The notes under the pieces: generated by a model
Database searches by the model: none
What the model was told of the DNA's origin: nothing
What the model saw: only the letters and a program-made list of their open reading frames with translations
Origin: Nitrospira sp.
GTDB lineage: Bacteria; Nitrospirota; Nitrospiria; Nitrospirales; Nitrospiraceae
Reading direction: 5' to 3'
DNA length: 48,254 bases
NCBI GenBank assembly: GCA_018242685.1
Contig: JAFEBM010000066.1
Coordinates: 1-48,254, forward strand
Translations under genes and position numbers: made by a program
Shown: one piece after another, positions 6,786 to 15,409 of the stretch
Numbering within the stretch: position 1 is the stretch's first letter
Layout of the letters: every line of letters begins with the position of its first letter

Positions 6786-9461
6786 ATGAACGTGAATCTG
6801 AAAGGATTGATTGGAAAACTGGATGACTCCTGCCGCCGCGCCTTAGAGGCGGCGGCAGGGCTCTGTCTATCGAGGACCCATTATGATGTCGATGTGGAGC
6901 ATCTCTTCGTCAAACTTTTGGACATCCATGACAGCGACCTTCAGAAAATCTTCAAGCGTTACGGTGTGGAGACTGCCAGGCTTGAACGTGATCTCACAGG
7001 AGCCCTGGATCGGCTCAAGACCGGTAATGCCCGCAATCCCACCTTGGCGCCGCGTATCCCCAGGTTGATCAATGAGGCTTGGTCGCTGGCCTCGATCGAG
7101 TATGGGGCGAACCGAGTCCGCTCAGGACATGTGCTGCTGGCCCTCTTGAGCGAAGACGATCTGGTCAGAATGGCAAAGGAGATCTCGTCAGAATTTCAGA
7201 AGATTTCTCCTGAAGATCTGCACAAGCAGATGGTGAGTCTCTCCGCCGGATCGGTCGAGGATATGGAGCAAGTCCAAACCGGCGGGATCGACACAGCCGA
7301 ACCGGGAAAGCCCATCTCGACAAAGACTCCGGCGCTGGATCAGTTCACGGTGGATCTTACAGCCAGAGCTAAAGAAGGCAAGATCGACCCGGTGCTGGGG
7401 CGCGATGCGGAAATCAGGCAGGTCATCGATATTCTGACCAGACGCAGGCAGAACAATCCGATCCTCACGGGTGAGGCCGGCGTGGGAAAGACGGCGGTCG
7501 TGGAGGGCTTGGCCCTGCGGATTGCGGCAAAGGACGTGCCTCCGTCGCTGCAACAGGTCTCGCTGCGCTCGCTGGATCTCGCGTTGCTCCAGGCCGGAGC
7601 AGGAGTGAAGGGAGAATTTGAAAATCGGCTCAAGTCCGTCATCAACGAAGTGAAAGCGTCGCCACAACCGATCATCGTGTTTATCGATGAGGCGCACAGC
7701 ATGATCGGAGCGGGCGGGCAGGCGGGACAAGGCGATGCGGCGAATTTGCTGAAACCGGCCCTGGCGCGGGGTGAAATGCGCACGATCGCCGCGACCACCT
7801 GGGCGGAATACAAGAAGTATTTCGAGAAGGATCCGGCGCTGACTCGCCGATTCCAGGTGGTGAAAGTCGAGGAACCGACGGAAGCGACGGCGATCAATAT
7901 GATGCGGGGACTCGTCGAGACAATGGAACAACATCACAAGGTGCGCGTCCTGGATGAAGCCATCGAGGCGGCGGTGAAGCTCTCGCATCGGTACATTTCG
8001 GGCAGGCAGTTGCCCGATAAGGCTGTCAGTGTATTGGACACAGCCTGTGCCAGGGTCGCGCTGGGGCAACTGGCTGAGCCGCCGGCGCTGGAGGACAGCC
8101 GCCGCCGGATTTCGTTGATCAATACCGAAATCGATATCCGGGAACGAGAAGCAGTCACCGGAGGAAATCACAGTGAGCGGCTCAGAGAATTGAATAACGA
8201 AAAGATTACGGAAGAGGCTCGACTCACCGAATTACAGACACGCTGGAAAGAAGAGAAACGACTGGTGGGCGAGATTGCGGGGATTCGACACAAGCTCGAA
8301 CAGCATGCGCGACCAACAAGAAGCGATGTGAAGGCCAAAGATTCTCCACCGCCGCTCACGCCTCAAGAGGTGGCGTCATTACAGGCGGATTTGGCCAAAC
8401 TCAATAAGGAACTCGCGAGTCTTCAAGGAGAACATCCATTACTGCAACCCTGTGTCGATGGGCAAGCCATTGCGACCGTGATTTCAGCCTGGACCGGTAT
8501 TCCTGTGGGACGGATGGTCAAGGACGAAATCAACACCCTGCTCAATCTCCAGGAGCAGTTGGAGAAACGGATCATCGGCCAGTCCCATGCCCTTGATGCG
8601 TTGGCTCAACGGCTTCGCACAGCCCGCGCCAAACTCGAAGATCCCCGAAAGCCCATCGGGGTCTTCATGTTTGTCGGCCCCAGCGGAGTCGGGAAGACTG
8701 AAACGGCGCTGGCCATCGCCGAGCTGCTGTTCGGGAGCGACCAGAATCTCACCACCCTGAATATGTCTGAATTCAAGGAAGAGCACAAAGTCTCGCTCTT
8801 GATGGGATCGCCTCCCGGCTATGTCGGCTATGGAGAAGGCGGCGTGCTGACGGAGGCCGTGCGACGAAAACCGTACAGCGTCGTGTTGCTCGACGAAATG
8901 GAAAAAGCTCATCCCGGCGTGCAGGACATTTTTTACCAGGTGTTCGACAAGGGCATGATGAAAGACGGAGAAGGGCGCGATATCGATTTCAAGAATACGG
9001 TCATCATCATGACGTCCAATGCCGGGACCGACACCTTCATGAAGCTCTGCGCCGATCCGGACACCAAGCCGGATCCCGAAGCCCTTGCCGAGGCCATCAG
9101 GCCCGATCTCTTGAAATCCTTCAAACCGGCGTTTCTAGGCCGGGTCATTGTCGTGCCTTACTATCCGATCGCGCCGGACATCATGCGAAGAATCATCGAA
9201 TTGCAACTTGGCCGTGTGCGTCAGCGGATTCGCGAGAATCATCGCGCCCAACTCACGTACGATGAATCGTTGATTGCCGCGATCGCCGGCCGTTGCACCG
9301 AGGTGGACAGCGGCGCGCGCAATGTGGATCATATCCTCACACGCACGATGCTGCCGGAGTTGTCACAAGAGTTCCTGGCTCGCATGGCGCAGGGGGAACC
9401 GGTTACCAAAGTGCATATCTCGGTGAATGAGGGAGGGAGTTTCAGGTACCACGTGGATTAA
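6786..9461 (+). CDS. clpV: T6SS AAA+ ATPase ClpV (TssH)
   Basis: This 891-residue protein has a Clp N-terminal double repeat (about 1-160), a first AAA+ domain with Walker A GEAGVGKT (about 229-236) and Walker B VFIDEAH, a middle coiled-coil segment (about 420-560), and a second AAA+ domain with Walker A GPSGVGKT (about 631-638) and Walker B VVLLDEMEKAH. Features separating ClpV from ClpB are the N-terminus starting LKGLIGKLDDSCRRALEAAAGLCLSRTHYDVDVEHL and the T6SS operon setting. ClpV disassembles contracted TssBC sheath so its subunits can be reused. The sheath genes are not in this window. vgrG follows after 14 bases. Confidence 0.96.
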   Translation: MNVNLKGLIGKLDDSCRRALEAAAGLCLSRTHYDVDVEHLFVKLLDIHDSDLQKIFKRYGVETARLERDLTGALDRLKTGNARNPTLAPRIPRLINEAWSLASIEYGANRVRSGHVLLALLSEDDLVRMAKEISSEFQKISPEDLHKQMVSLSAGSVEDMEQVQTGGIDTAEPGKPISTKTPALDQFTVDLTARAKEGKIDPVLGRDAEIRQVIDILTRRRQNNPILTGEAGVGKTAVVEGLALRIAAKDVPPSLQQVSLRSLDLALLQAGAGVKGEFENRLKSVINEVKASPQPIIVFIDEAHSMIGAGGQAGQGDAANLLKPALARGEMRTIAATTWAEYKKYFEKDPALTRRFQVVKVEEPTEATAINMMRGLVETMEQHHKVRVLDEAIEAAVKLSHRYISGRQLPDKAVSVLDTACARVALGQLAEPPALEDSRRRISLINTEIDIREREAVTGGNHSERLRELNNEKITEEARLTELQTRWKEEKRLVGEIAGIRHKLEQHARPTRSDVKAKDSPPPLTPQEVASLQADLAKLNKELASLQGEHPLLQPCVDGQAIATVISAWTGIPVGRMVKDEINTLLNLQEQLEKRIIGQSHALDALAQRLRTARAKLEDPRKPIGVFMFVGPSGVGKTETALAIAELLFGSDQNLTTLNMSEFKEEHKVSLLMGSPPGYVGYGEGGVLTEAVRRKPYSVVLLDEMEKAHPGVQDIFYQVFDKGMMKDGEGRDIDFKNTVIIMTSNAGTDTFMKLCADPDTKPDPEALAEAIRPDLLKSFKPAFLGRVIVVPYYPIAPDIMRRIIELQLGRVRQRIRENHRAQLTYDESLIAAIAGRCTEVDSGARNVDHILTRTMLPELSQEFLARMAQGEPVTKVHISVNEGGSFRYHVD

Positions 9462-9475
9462 ATTCGGAGAAGCGG

Positions 9476-11689
9476 ATGTCTCCTCCTACGCAAACGAACC
9501 GGTTAATCGCGATCGATACGCCGCTGGGGCCAAATGTCCTGCTGTTGCGGGGGTTCACCGGACAGGAGTCTCTTTCACGGCTCTTCAGTTTTGAGCTGGA
9601 TCTCCTTTCTACCGATGCAGAGATCAAATTCGAGAACATCATTGGTCAGAAGGTCACTGTTCGAGTGAGATTAGGGAAGGACAAGGAGCGGTATTTCCAT
9701 GGGATGATCAACCGTTTTGTGCAGACGGGGAGCAGCGTCGGTCTCGTCAACTATCGCGCGACGATGGCGCCGTCTCTCTGGTTTCTGACACGCACGGCGG
9801 ATTGCCGCATATTTCAAAGCAAAAAAGTGCCGGACATTATCCAAGAGATCTTCAAGGAGAATGGGGTCACCGATATCAAGACGGTGCTGAAGGCGACCTA
9901 CGAACCGCGAGAGTACTGTGTGCAGTATCGAGAGACGGATTTTAATTTTGTGTCTCGTCTCATGGAGCAGTACGGCATTTTCTATTTCTTTGAGCATGAA
10001 GAAAAGAAACATACCGTGGTCTTGGCGGACGACCTGTCGGCGCATCAGCCTTGTTTGGAGCAATCGAAGGTCTCATGGAATCCGCAGGGGAGCGCCAGTC
10101 TGAATGAGGACGTCATCACCGGATTCCAATGGGAAGAGACCTTCCGCTTCGGACAATACGCCGTCACAGACTACAACTTTGAGACGCCGAGCACGAGCTT
10201 ACGTGCCGAAGTCAAGACTCAAATTGAAGTCGGCGGAAACGGCAAATACGAGATCTACGACTATCCTGGGGAATATGGGAAAAAGGCCGAGGGCGACGGC
10301 ATCGCCAAAATTCGAATGCAGGAAGAAGAGGCGCAGTATAAGGTGATGAGCGGCTCCGGCACGGCGCGGGTGTTCACGACCGGCTATACATTCACCTTGC
10401 AAGACTATGATGCCCGGAAGGATGTCAATGGAGACTATGTCCTCACGCAGGTCCAGCACGTTGCATCAGTGGGGGACACCTATGCAACCGGAGCGACGGG
10501 AGGCGTAGAAAAAGGCGACTACTCCAACTCCTTTACCTGCATCCCTGCGAAGCGCCCCTTCCGCCCATCACAAATGACACCGAAGCCCATAGTTCAGGGC
10601 CCTCAGACGGCTGTGGTCGTCGGGAAATCCGGCGAAGAGATTTGGACGGATAAATTCGGCCGGGTCAAGGTCCAGTTCCACTGGGACCGGTACGGCAAAA
10701 TGAATGAGAGCAGCTCCTGCTGGGTGAGGGTCTCGCAGAACTGGGCCGGCAAGCAATGGGGAGGGGTCTTCATTCCACGCATTGGACAAGAAGTGATCGT
10801 GGAGTTTCTGGAAGGGGATCCCGATCGACCGATCATCACCGGCCGCGTGTACAACGCCGAGCAGATGCCGCCCTATGCCTTGCCCGCCGACCAGACTCAG
10901 AGTGGGGTCAAGTCGAATAGCTCCAAAGGAGGCGGAGGATCGAACGAGCTGCGATTTGAGGATAAGAAAGGCAGCGAGGAGGTCTATCTCCATGGGCAGA
11001 AGGACTGGACCATCGCGATTGAGAACGACAAGAATCAGACCGTCGGCCATGACGAATCTCTGACGGTCGGCAATAATCGCACGAAGAAAGTCGGAGTGGA
11101 TCAGAGCGAAACGATCGGAAGTAACAAGACCATCAATGTGGGAGCGAACCATACGGAATCCATTGTGGCCAATAAGTCGCTGACCGTAGGCGGCAACCAC
11201 ACGGAAACCATCAGCGGCGCGGAAGCGATCACGGTGAACATGGCTTCCGCCCATACCATCGCACTAGCTCGAGCCCTGAGCATCGGCGCGGGCTACCAGG
11301 TCACAGTCGGCGGGGCGATGAACGAATCGGTCGGCGGGTTGAAGGCCGAAGAGATCGGTGGGTTGAAGTCCGTCAATGTAGTAGGAAACAGCAGCGAGAC
11401 GACCAAAGCCAACAAATCCGTCGATGCGACGGGGAATATTTCCGAGAATGCCGGCAAAGATATCGCGATGAATGCCGGTAAAAATGTGACAACCAGCGCC
11501 ACCGATAACATCTCTGACACCGCCGGGAAGAAAATGTTGCTCGATGCCGGTGATGAGATCACCATCCAAACGGGCAGTGCCCGCATTCAGATGAAGAAAA
11601 ACGGCGACATCGTCATCGAAGGGAAAAAGATTTCCGTCACTGCCTCGGGTGATATCGTGTTGAAGGGCAAGAAGATTCTGCAGAACTAA
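9476..11689 (+). CDS. vgrG: T6SS spike protein VgrG (TssI)
   Basis: The 737-residue protein begins with a gp27-like hub (LLRGFTGQESLSRLFSFELDLLS; YCVQYRETDFNFVSRLMEQYGIFYFFEHEE). A gp5-like OB fold follows (KFGRVKVQFHWDRYG, SCWVRVSQNWAGKQWGGVFIPRIGQEVIVEFLEGDPDRPIITGRVYN, about residues 395-465). A long beta-helix of short repeats spans about 520-720 (for example SLTVGNNRTKKVG, TINVGANHTESI, SLTVGGNHTETI). The end, IVIEGKKISVTASGDIVLKGKKILQN, is the usual needle tip, so no extra effector domain is fused. VgrG trimers form the puncturing spike and carry effectors via adaptors. The genes immediately downstream are spike-tip and adaptor genes. Confidence 0.97.
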   Translation: MSPPTQTNRLIAIDTPLGPNVLLLRGFTGQESLSRLFSFELDLLSTDAEIKFENIIGQKVTVRVRLGKDKERYFHGMINRFVQTGSSVGLVNYRATMAPSLWFLTRTADCRIFQSKKVPDIIQEIFKENGVTDIKTVLKATYEPREYCVQYRETDFNFVSRLMEQYGIFYFFEHEEKKHTVVLADDLSAHQPCLEQSKVSWNPQGSASLNEDVITGFQWEETFRFGQYAVTDYNFETPSTSLRAEVKTQIEVGGNGKYEIYDYPGEYGKKAEGDGIAKIRMQEEEAQYKVMSGSGTARVFTTGYTFTLQDYDARKDVNGDYVLTQVQHVASVGDTYATGATGGVEKGDYSNSFTCIPAKRPFRPSQMTPKPIVQGPQTAVVVGKSGEEIWTDKFGRVKVQFHWDRYGKMNESSSCWVRVSQNWAGKQWGGVFIPRIGQEVIVEFLEGDPDRPIITGRVYNAEQMPPYALPADQTQSGVKSNSSKGGGGSNELRFEDKKGSEEVYLHGQKDWTIAIENDKNQTVGHDESLTVGNNRTKKVGVDQSETIGSNKTINVGANHTESIVANKSLTVGGNHTETISGAEAITVNMASAHTIALARALSIGAGYQVTVGGAMNESVGGLKAEEIGGLKSVNVVGNSSETTKANKSVDATGNISENAGKDIAMNAGKNVTTSATDNISDTAGKKMLLDAGDEITIQTGSARIQMKKNGDIVIEGKKISVTASGDIVLKGKKILQN

Positions 11690-11701
11690 TGAGGAACGAC
11701 T

Positions 11702-12214
11702 ATGGAGCGCCAGCAGTCAGAGCAATGCCTCGAACTTCTCGTCGAAAACGAGCAGCAACAAGATCATCAGGCTGCCGCTCCGCCCAAGGCAATGAATGGA
11801 GTCTATCGCGGAATATTGTCGGAGATCGATCCGACATCAGGCTCGACAAAAATCGTGATACCGAGTCGGCTTGGCATGGAACCGGTCGCCGCGCGTTCCA
11901 TCGTGCCGCTCTCCGAGGATAAGCTTGGGGATGAAGTATTGGTTGCGTTTGAGGGAGGAGATCCTCGTTTACCCTATATCATTGGATCCTTGTGGCAGCC
12001 TGAGCAACCCCCAGAGGCACTTCACCTGCCGATCGAAGCCAAAGTCGATGGCGAGCAAATCGTCATTGAAGGCAAGAAGGAGATCGTATTGAAGTGCGGT
12101 AAAGCCAGCATCATCCTCACACGCGCGGGGAAGGTACTCATTCGCGGCGCCTATGTCCTCAGCCGCTCGTCTGGGGTGAATCGTGTCAAAGGAGGCTCGG
12201 TGCAGATCAACTGA
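11702..12214 (+). CDS. DUF6484-type VgrG-associated mini-spike protein
   Basis: The 170-residue protein has an OB-fold-like DUF6484 segment at about 33-100 (GVYRGILSEIDPTSGSTKIVIPSRLGMEPVAARSIVPLSEDKLGDEVLVAFEGGDPRLPYIIG). A short beta-helix ending closely like a VgrG needle follows (DGEQIVIEGKKEIVLKCGKASIILTRAGKVLIRGAYVLSRSSGVNRVKGGSVQIN). It therefore resembles the OB-plus-needle half of VgrG without the gp27 hub. The gene sits 12 bases after vgrG and before the DUF2169 adaptor, so it probably helps seat or extend the spike tip for the PAAR-like effector. The family name is recalled from similar T6SS loci; the exact role is inferred. Confidence 0.75.
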   Translation: MERQQSEQCLELLVENEQQQDHQAAAPPKAMNGVYRGILSEIDPTSGSTKIVIPSRLGMEPVAARSIVPLSEDKLGDEVLVAFEGGDPRLPYIIGSLWQPEQPPEALHLPIEAKVDGEQIVIEGKKEIVLKCGKASIILTRAGKVLIRGAYVLSRSSGVNRVKGGSVQIN

Positions 12215-12225
12215 CGTGCGCGTCT

Positions 12226-13344
12226 ATGGAACTTCTGAACGCCACCAAGATGCAAGCGGGCTATACGATGGGAATGGCCCCGGATGGAGGCGAATCTCTC
12301 GTCGTGGTGGTCAAAGGCACCTTCCGATTCCCAGAGAAGCCCAATCAAGAATCAGTACTGGCGGAAGAACAAGTTCCCCTCGTCATGGCCGATACGTTTG
12401 AAGGAGAGCCAGGATTTTCTGCGCCGGTCTACGAAAGCGAGTTTCCACCCAAGAAACCTAAGTGTGATGTCCTCCTGAACGGCAGTGCCTATGCCCCTGG
12501 TGGTCGGCCAATAAAGCGTGTAACAGTCTCTCTTCAAGTAGGGAGCTGGCGCAAGTCGTTTATTGTGGTTGGAAACCGAATATGGAAGAAAGGGTGGTTC
12601 GGCGTTTCATCGACAAGACCAGAACCATTTACTGTCATGCCAATCTCGTATGGCAATGCCTTCGGGGGAACCGATACAACCCATAAAAATCCAGCCAAGC
12701 ACAAGTTTGTCCTGACCAATCCGGTCGGCCGAGGCTTTCATCATGATATGAGCGCCAAACTCATTGACGACAAACCATTACCCAATACCGAAGAGGAAGG
12801 GCATCCAGTCAAGAAACCCGACTGTGAGTATCGACCTATGGCTTTTGGCCCAATCGGTCGAAATTGGGACTCACGGTACAAACTCGCCGGCACATACGAT
12901 CAGAACTGGATCGACAACGTCTTTCCCTTTCTTCCAACAGACTTTCAGGATGCCTACTATCAAGCCGCGCCGGTTGATCAGCAGATTCCCTATCTCAGCG
13001 GAGGCGAAACCGTCACCTTGACGAATCTTACGCCTGAAGGAACGACCCAATTTACGCTTCCGACTATTGAAATGCCGATAGTCTTTTTTCCAAAGAAGGG
13101 TGAGAAACAAGAAACACAGGGTGTCATCGATACCATCATCATTGAACCGGATCAGCGACGATTCATGCTCACCTGGCGGCAGTCGTATCCGCTTAAACGA
13201 AACATGTTCGATGTGGTGCAGGTTGTCGCTGGCGTCATGCCGAAAGCCTGGTATCGCGCGCGTGAGTTAGGCAAGACCTACTATCCATCGCTCGGTGCGC
13301 TTGTTGCGGCCAGGATGCGTGAACGTGCGGAAGCTGAAGCATGA
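12226..13344 (+). CDS. DUF2169 T6SS effector adaptor
   Basis: The 372-residue protein starts MELLNATKMQAGYTMGMAPDGGESLVVVVKGTFRFP and contains KKPKCDVLLNGSAYAPGGRPIKRVTVSLQVGSWRKSFIVVGNRIW and YGNAFGGTD, the standard DUF2169 blocks. DUF2169 proteins are encoded beside PAAR-like (DUF4150) effectors and are thought to load them onto VgrG, in the way Tap/TEC and Eag proteins do for other effectors. That context is present: vgrG and the mini-spike lie upstream, and the DUF4150 protein two genes downstream. The start is 11 bases after the previous stop and lacks a strong ribosome-binding site, so translation may depend on coupling. Its stop overlaps the next start by four bases (ATGA). Confidence 0.88.
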   Translation: MELLNATKMQAGYTMGMAPDGGESLVVVVKGTFRFPEKPNQESVLAEEQVPLVMADTFEGEPGFSAPVYESEFPPKKPKCDVLLNGSAYAPGGRPIKRVTVSLQVGSWRKSFIVVGNRIWKKGWFGVSSTRPEPFTVMPISYGNAFGGTDTTHKNPAKHKFVLTNPVGRGFHHDMSAKLIDDKPLPNTEEEGHPVKKPDCEYRPMAFGPIGRNWDSRYKLAGTYDQNWIDNVFPFLPTDFQDAYYQAAPVDQQIPYLSGGETVTLTNLTPEGTTQFTLPTIEMPIVFFPKKGEKQETQGVIDTIIIEPDQRRFMLTWRQSYPLKRNMFDVVQVVAGVMPKAWYRARELGKTYYPSLGALVAARMRERAEAEA

Positions 13345-14369
13345 GCAGCCAACCAGTCGCCATTGTCGCATCGGGGATGGTCACCGGCGTCGGACTAACA
13401 GCAGCCTCAACCTGTACCGCAATCCGTTGCGCCGTCTCCAATTTCACGGAAACGAGGTTCATGGACAAGGGTGGGGAATGGATTATTGGAGCTCAAGTGC
13501 CGCTTGATGAGCCGTGGCGCGAGCGGACGAAGCTCGTCAAAATGATCGCACCGGCCATCAAAGAATGCCTGACTTCTATCGGCGGAACAACGCCGGCCAA
13601 GGTACTGCTCTTTCTCTGTGTCGCCGAGCAAGATCGTCCGGGACGGCTGGAAGGTTTGGATCAAAGTTTTTTAATGGAAGCGCAGGTCGAGCTGGGTGTG
13701 CAGTTCCATCCAGAATCGAAGGTGATTGCAGAGGGAAAGGTGAGCGGGGCAACCGCGCTGGCTCTCGCCCGTCAGTGGTTGCAAGACCACGGCGGAGACT
13801 ATTGCCTCATTGCGGGAGTCGATAGCTACTTGGTCGCAGGCACACTCGCCGCCTATGAAGAGCAAAGCCGCTTGCTGACCAGTGTCAATCATGACGGATT
13901 TATACCAGGAGAGGCAGGCGCAGCGATCCTGGTTGGCATCCCCAACAAAGCTAAGGGAACGAGCATTCATTGCCTCGGCATCGGGCAAGGACGGGAGCAA
14001 GCGACGGTGCTGTCCGAGGAACCTCTCAGGGGAGATGGGCTCGTCTCTGCGATCAAGGCTGCGTTGGCCGATGCGAGCTGCGGCATGGGCGATCTCGATT
14101 TCAGGATCACGGATTTGAGTGGGGAACAGTACGGCTTCAAAGAAGCAACGTTGGCTCTTGCGAGGATCCTCCGCGTTCGAAAAGATCGGTTTGACATTTG
14201 GCATCCAGCAGACTGTGTCGGAGAAGTCGGGGCTGCGATCATCCCGGTTATGTTAGGAGTGTTGTTGGCCGCAACGAAGAAGAAATATTCGCTGGGTTCG
14301 ATGGTCCTCTGCCATGGGGCAAAAGATAGCGGCGAACGAGTTGCGCTCATTGTGAAGCAGGCGACGTAA
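13341..14369 (+). CDS. Thiolase/ketosynthase-fold T6SS accessory protein without catalytic residues
   Basis: The 342-residue protein has a beta-ketoacyl-synthase-like fold pattern: VAIVASGMVTGVGLTAAS at the start and DGFIPGEAGAAILV (about 185-198), which matches the conserved ketosynthase motif after the active-site half. The usual nucleophile motif (TACAS type) is replaced by VSGATALALA (about 134-143) with no cysteine. The second histidine region reads WHPADCVGEVGAAI (about 288-300) with Glu where the GH histidine belongs. The protein is therefore probably non-enzymatic. Such thiolase-like proteins recur between DUF2169 and DUF4150 genes in T6SS loci, suggesting a structural or chaperone role in effector loading. 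It overlaps both neighbours (ATGA and TAATG). Confidence 0.75.
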   Translation: MSSQPVAIVASGMVTGVGLTAASTCTAIRCAVSNFTETRFMDKGGEWIIGAQVPLDEPWRERTKLVKMIAPAIKECLTSIGGTTPAKVLLFLCVAEQDRPGRLEGLDQSFLMEAQVELGVQFHPESKVIAEGKVSGATALALARQWLQDHGGDYCLIAGVDSYLVAGTLAAYEEQSRLLTSVNHDGFIPGEAGAAILVGIPNKAKGTSIHCLGIGQGREQATVLSEEPLRGDGLVSAIKAALADASCGMGDLDFRITDLSGEQYGFKEATLALARILRVRKDRFDIWHPADCVGEVGAAIIPVMLGVLLAATKKKYSLGSMVLCHGAKDSGERVALIVKQAT

Positions 14370-15388
14370 TGGGCAACGAAGTCTATGCCAATGGGCGTGA
14401 GGTTTCATGCAAGGCCGCAGCGGGGAAGTCCATCTGTGCCTTTCCTGATGTTTGCATGACGCCGCCGCAAACACCGGCCACCCCTCCCGGCGTGCCGATT
14501 CCCTATCCAAATACTGGCATGGCCTCAGACTGCACGGACGGAAGTAAGAATGTGAAAGTGTCCGGTAAAGAAGTGATGCTGAAGGATAAGTCGTATTTTA
14601 AGAAGAGCATGGGAGACGAAGCGGGCTGTGCGCCTATGAAAGGTGTTATCACACATAAGAACATGGGAAAAGTGTACTTCAATGCTTGGTCTATGGATGT
14701 GAAGTTTGAGGGAGAGAATGTAGTCAGACATTTAGACTTGACCACACATAATCATGGCTCGCCTCCTGCGAATTCGCCGCCGTGGTTGTATCAAGATAGT
14801 CTAGCGACGGATGATCCTGGCAATCCGTGTAACAGCATGGCAAAGAATGTTGAACAGGAGTGTACTAGTAAAACTTATAAGAACGATGCGAGTGGTGCGT
14901 GTTGCGAAGCCAAGAAATGTGTGCTGGCACCATATGGTTCACAGCCTGAATGTTGTGAGCCTCCCAAACGGACGAAGCATCACGCCGTTCCTGATCATTG
15001 CTTTAAAGCGCCAGGGGAATCGGGAGAGTATTATCATGGAATAACAAACATGAGTCACGGGAAAGGCCTGTGTATATGTGTCACAGGGGAGGATAAGAAC
15101 GAGAAGCGGAAGCAGCACGCACGAATTCATAAGAGGTTTGATAAAGCAGAGGATGACAAATACCCAGAATGGACCTTTGGTGAAGCAAAGGCTGCAGCTG
15201 CAAAGGCTTGCTCTGAAGTGACAAAATGTGACGAAGCATGTCTCGCACACCAAATCACTCAATATCACAAAGATAGGAATGTAAATGACAACACTAAGCT
15301 AAGGGCCGATTCGGGAGGAAATCGTACACCTCCTGACCCTTCAAAAATGGGGACAAGGACTGGAAGTGCAAGTGGCGCAACATTCTGA
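14369..15388 (+). CDS. PAAR-like (DUF4150) T6SS effector with C-terminal HNH/GHH-type nuclease
   Basis: Residues 1-130 are a DUF4150 PAAR-like tip: GNEVYANGREVSCKAAAGKSICAFPDVCMTPPQTPATPPGVPIPYPNTGMASDC, KEVMLKDKSYFKKSMGDEAGC, GKVYFNAWSMDVKFEGENVVRHLD. The C-terminal half is cysteine-rich and contains KHHAVPDHCF (HH at 204-205), GKGLCICVTGEDK, and KQHARIHKRFD (H250 and H254). This is the HH-xxP-xxxF ... CICV ... HxxxH layout of GHH/HNH endonuclease VII-like toxins of polymorphic toxin systems. It is probably a DNase delivered into neighbouring cells. From about 14,880 on the sequence is visibly more AT-rich than the upstream T6SS genes, as expected for a swapped toxin module. The start overlaps the previous stop (TAATG). 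The exact nuclease subfamily is uncertain. Confidence 0.8.
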   Translation: MGNEVYANGREVSCKAAAGKSICAFPDVCMTPPQTPATPPGVPIPYPNTGMASDCTDGSKNVKVSGKEVMLKDKSYFKKSMGDEAGCAPMKGVITHKNMGKVYFNAWSMDVKFEGENVVRHLDLTTHNHGSPPANSPPWLYQDSLATDDPGNPCNSMAKNVEQECTSKTYKNDASGACCEAKKCVLAPYGSQPECCEPPKRTKHHAVPDHCFKAPGESGEYYHGITNMSHGKGLCICVTGEDKNEKRKQHARIHKRFDKAEDDKYPEWTFGEAKAAAAKACSEVTKCDEACLAHQITQYHKDRNVNDNTKLRADSGGNRTPPDPSKMGTRTGSASGATF

Positions 15389-15409
15389 TGCAGGAGAAGG
15401 GTTAGGAAT

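Noticed and set aside
10989..11640. Tandem DNA repeats in vgrG
   Set aside because: The periodic sequence reflects the VgxN-type beta-helix of the needle and not a separate repeat element.
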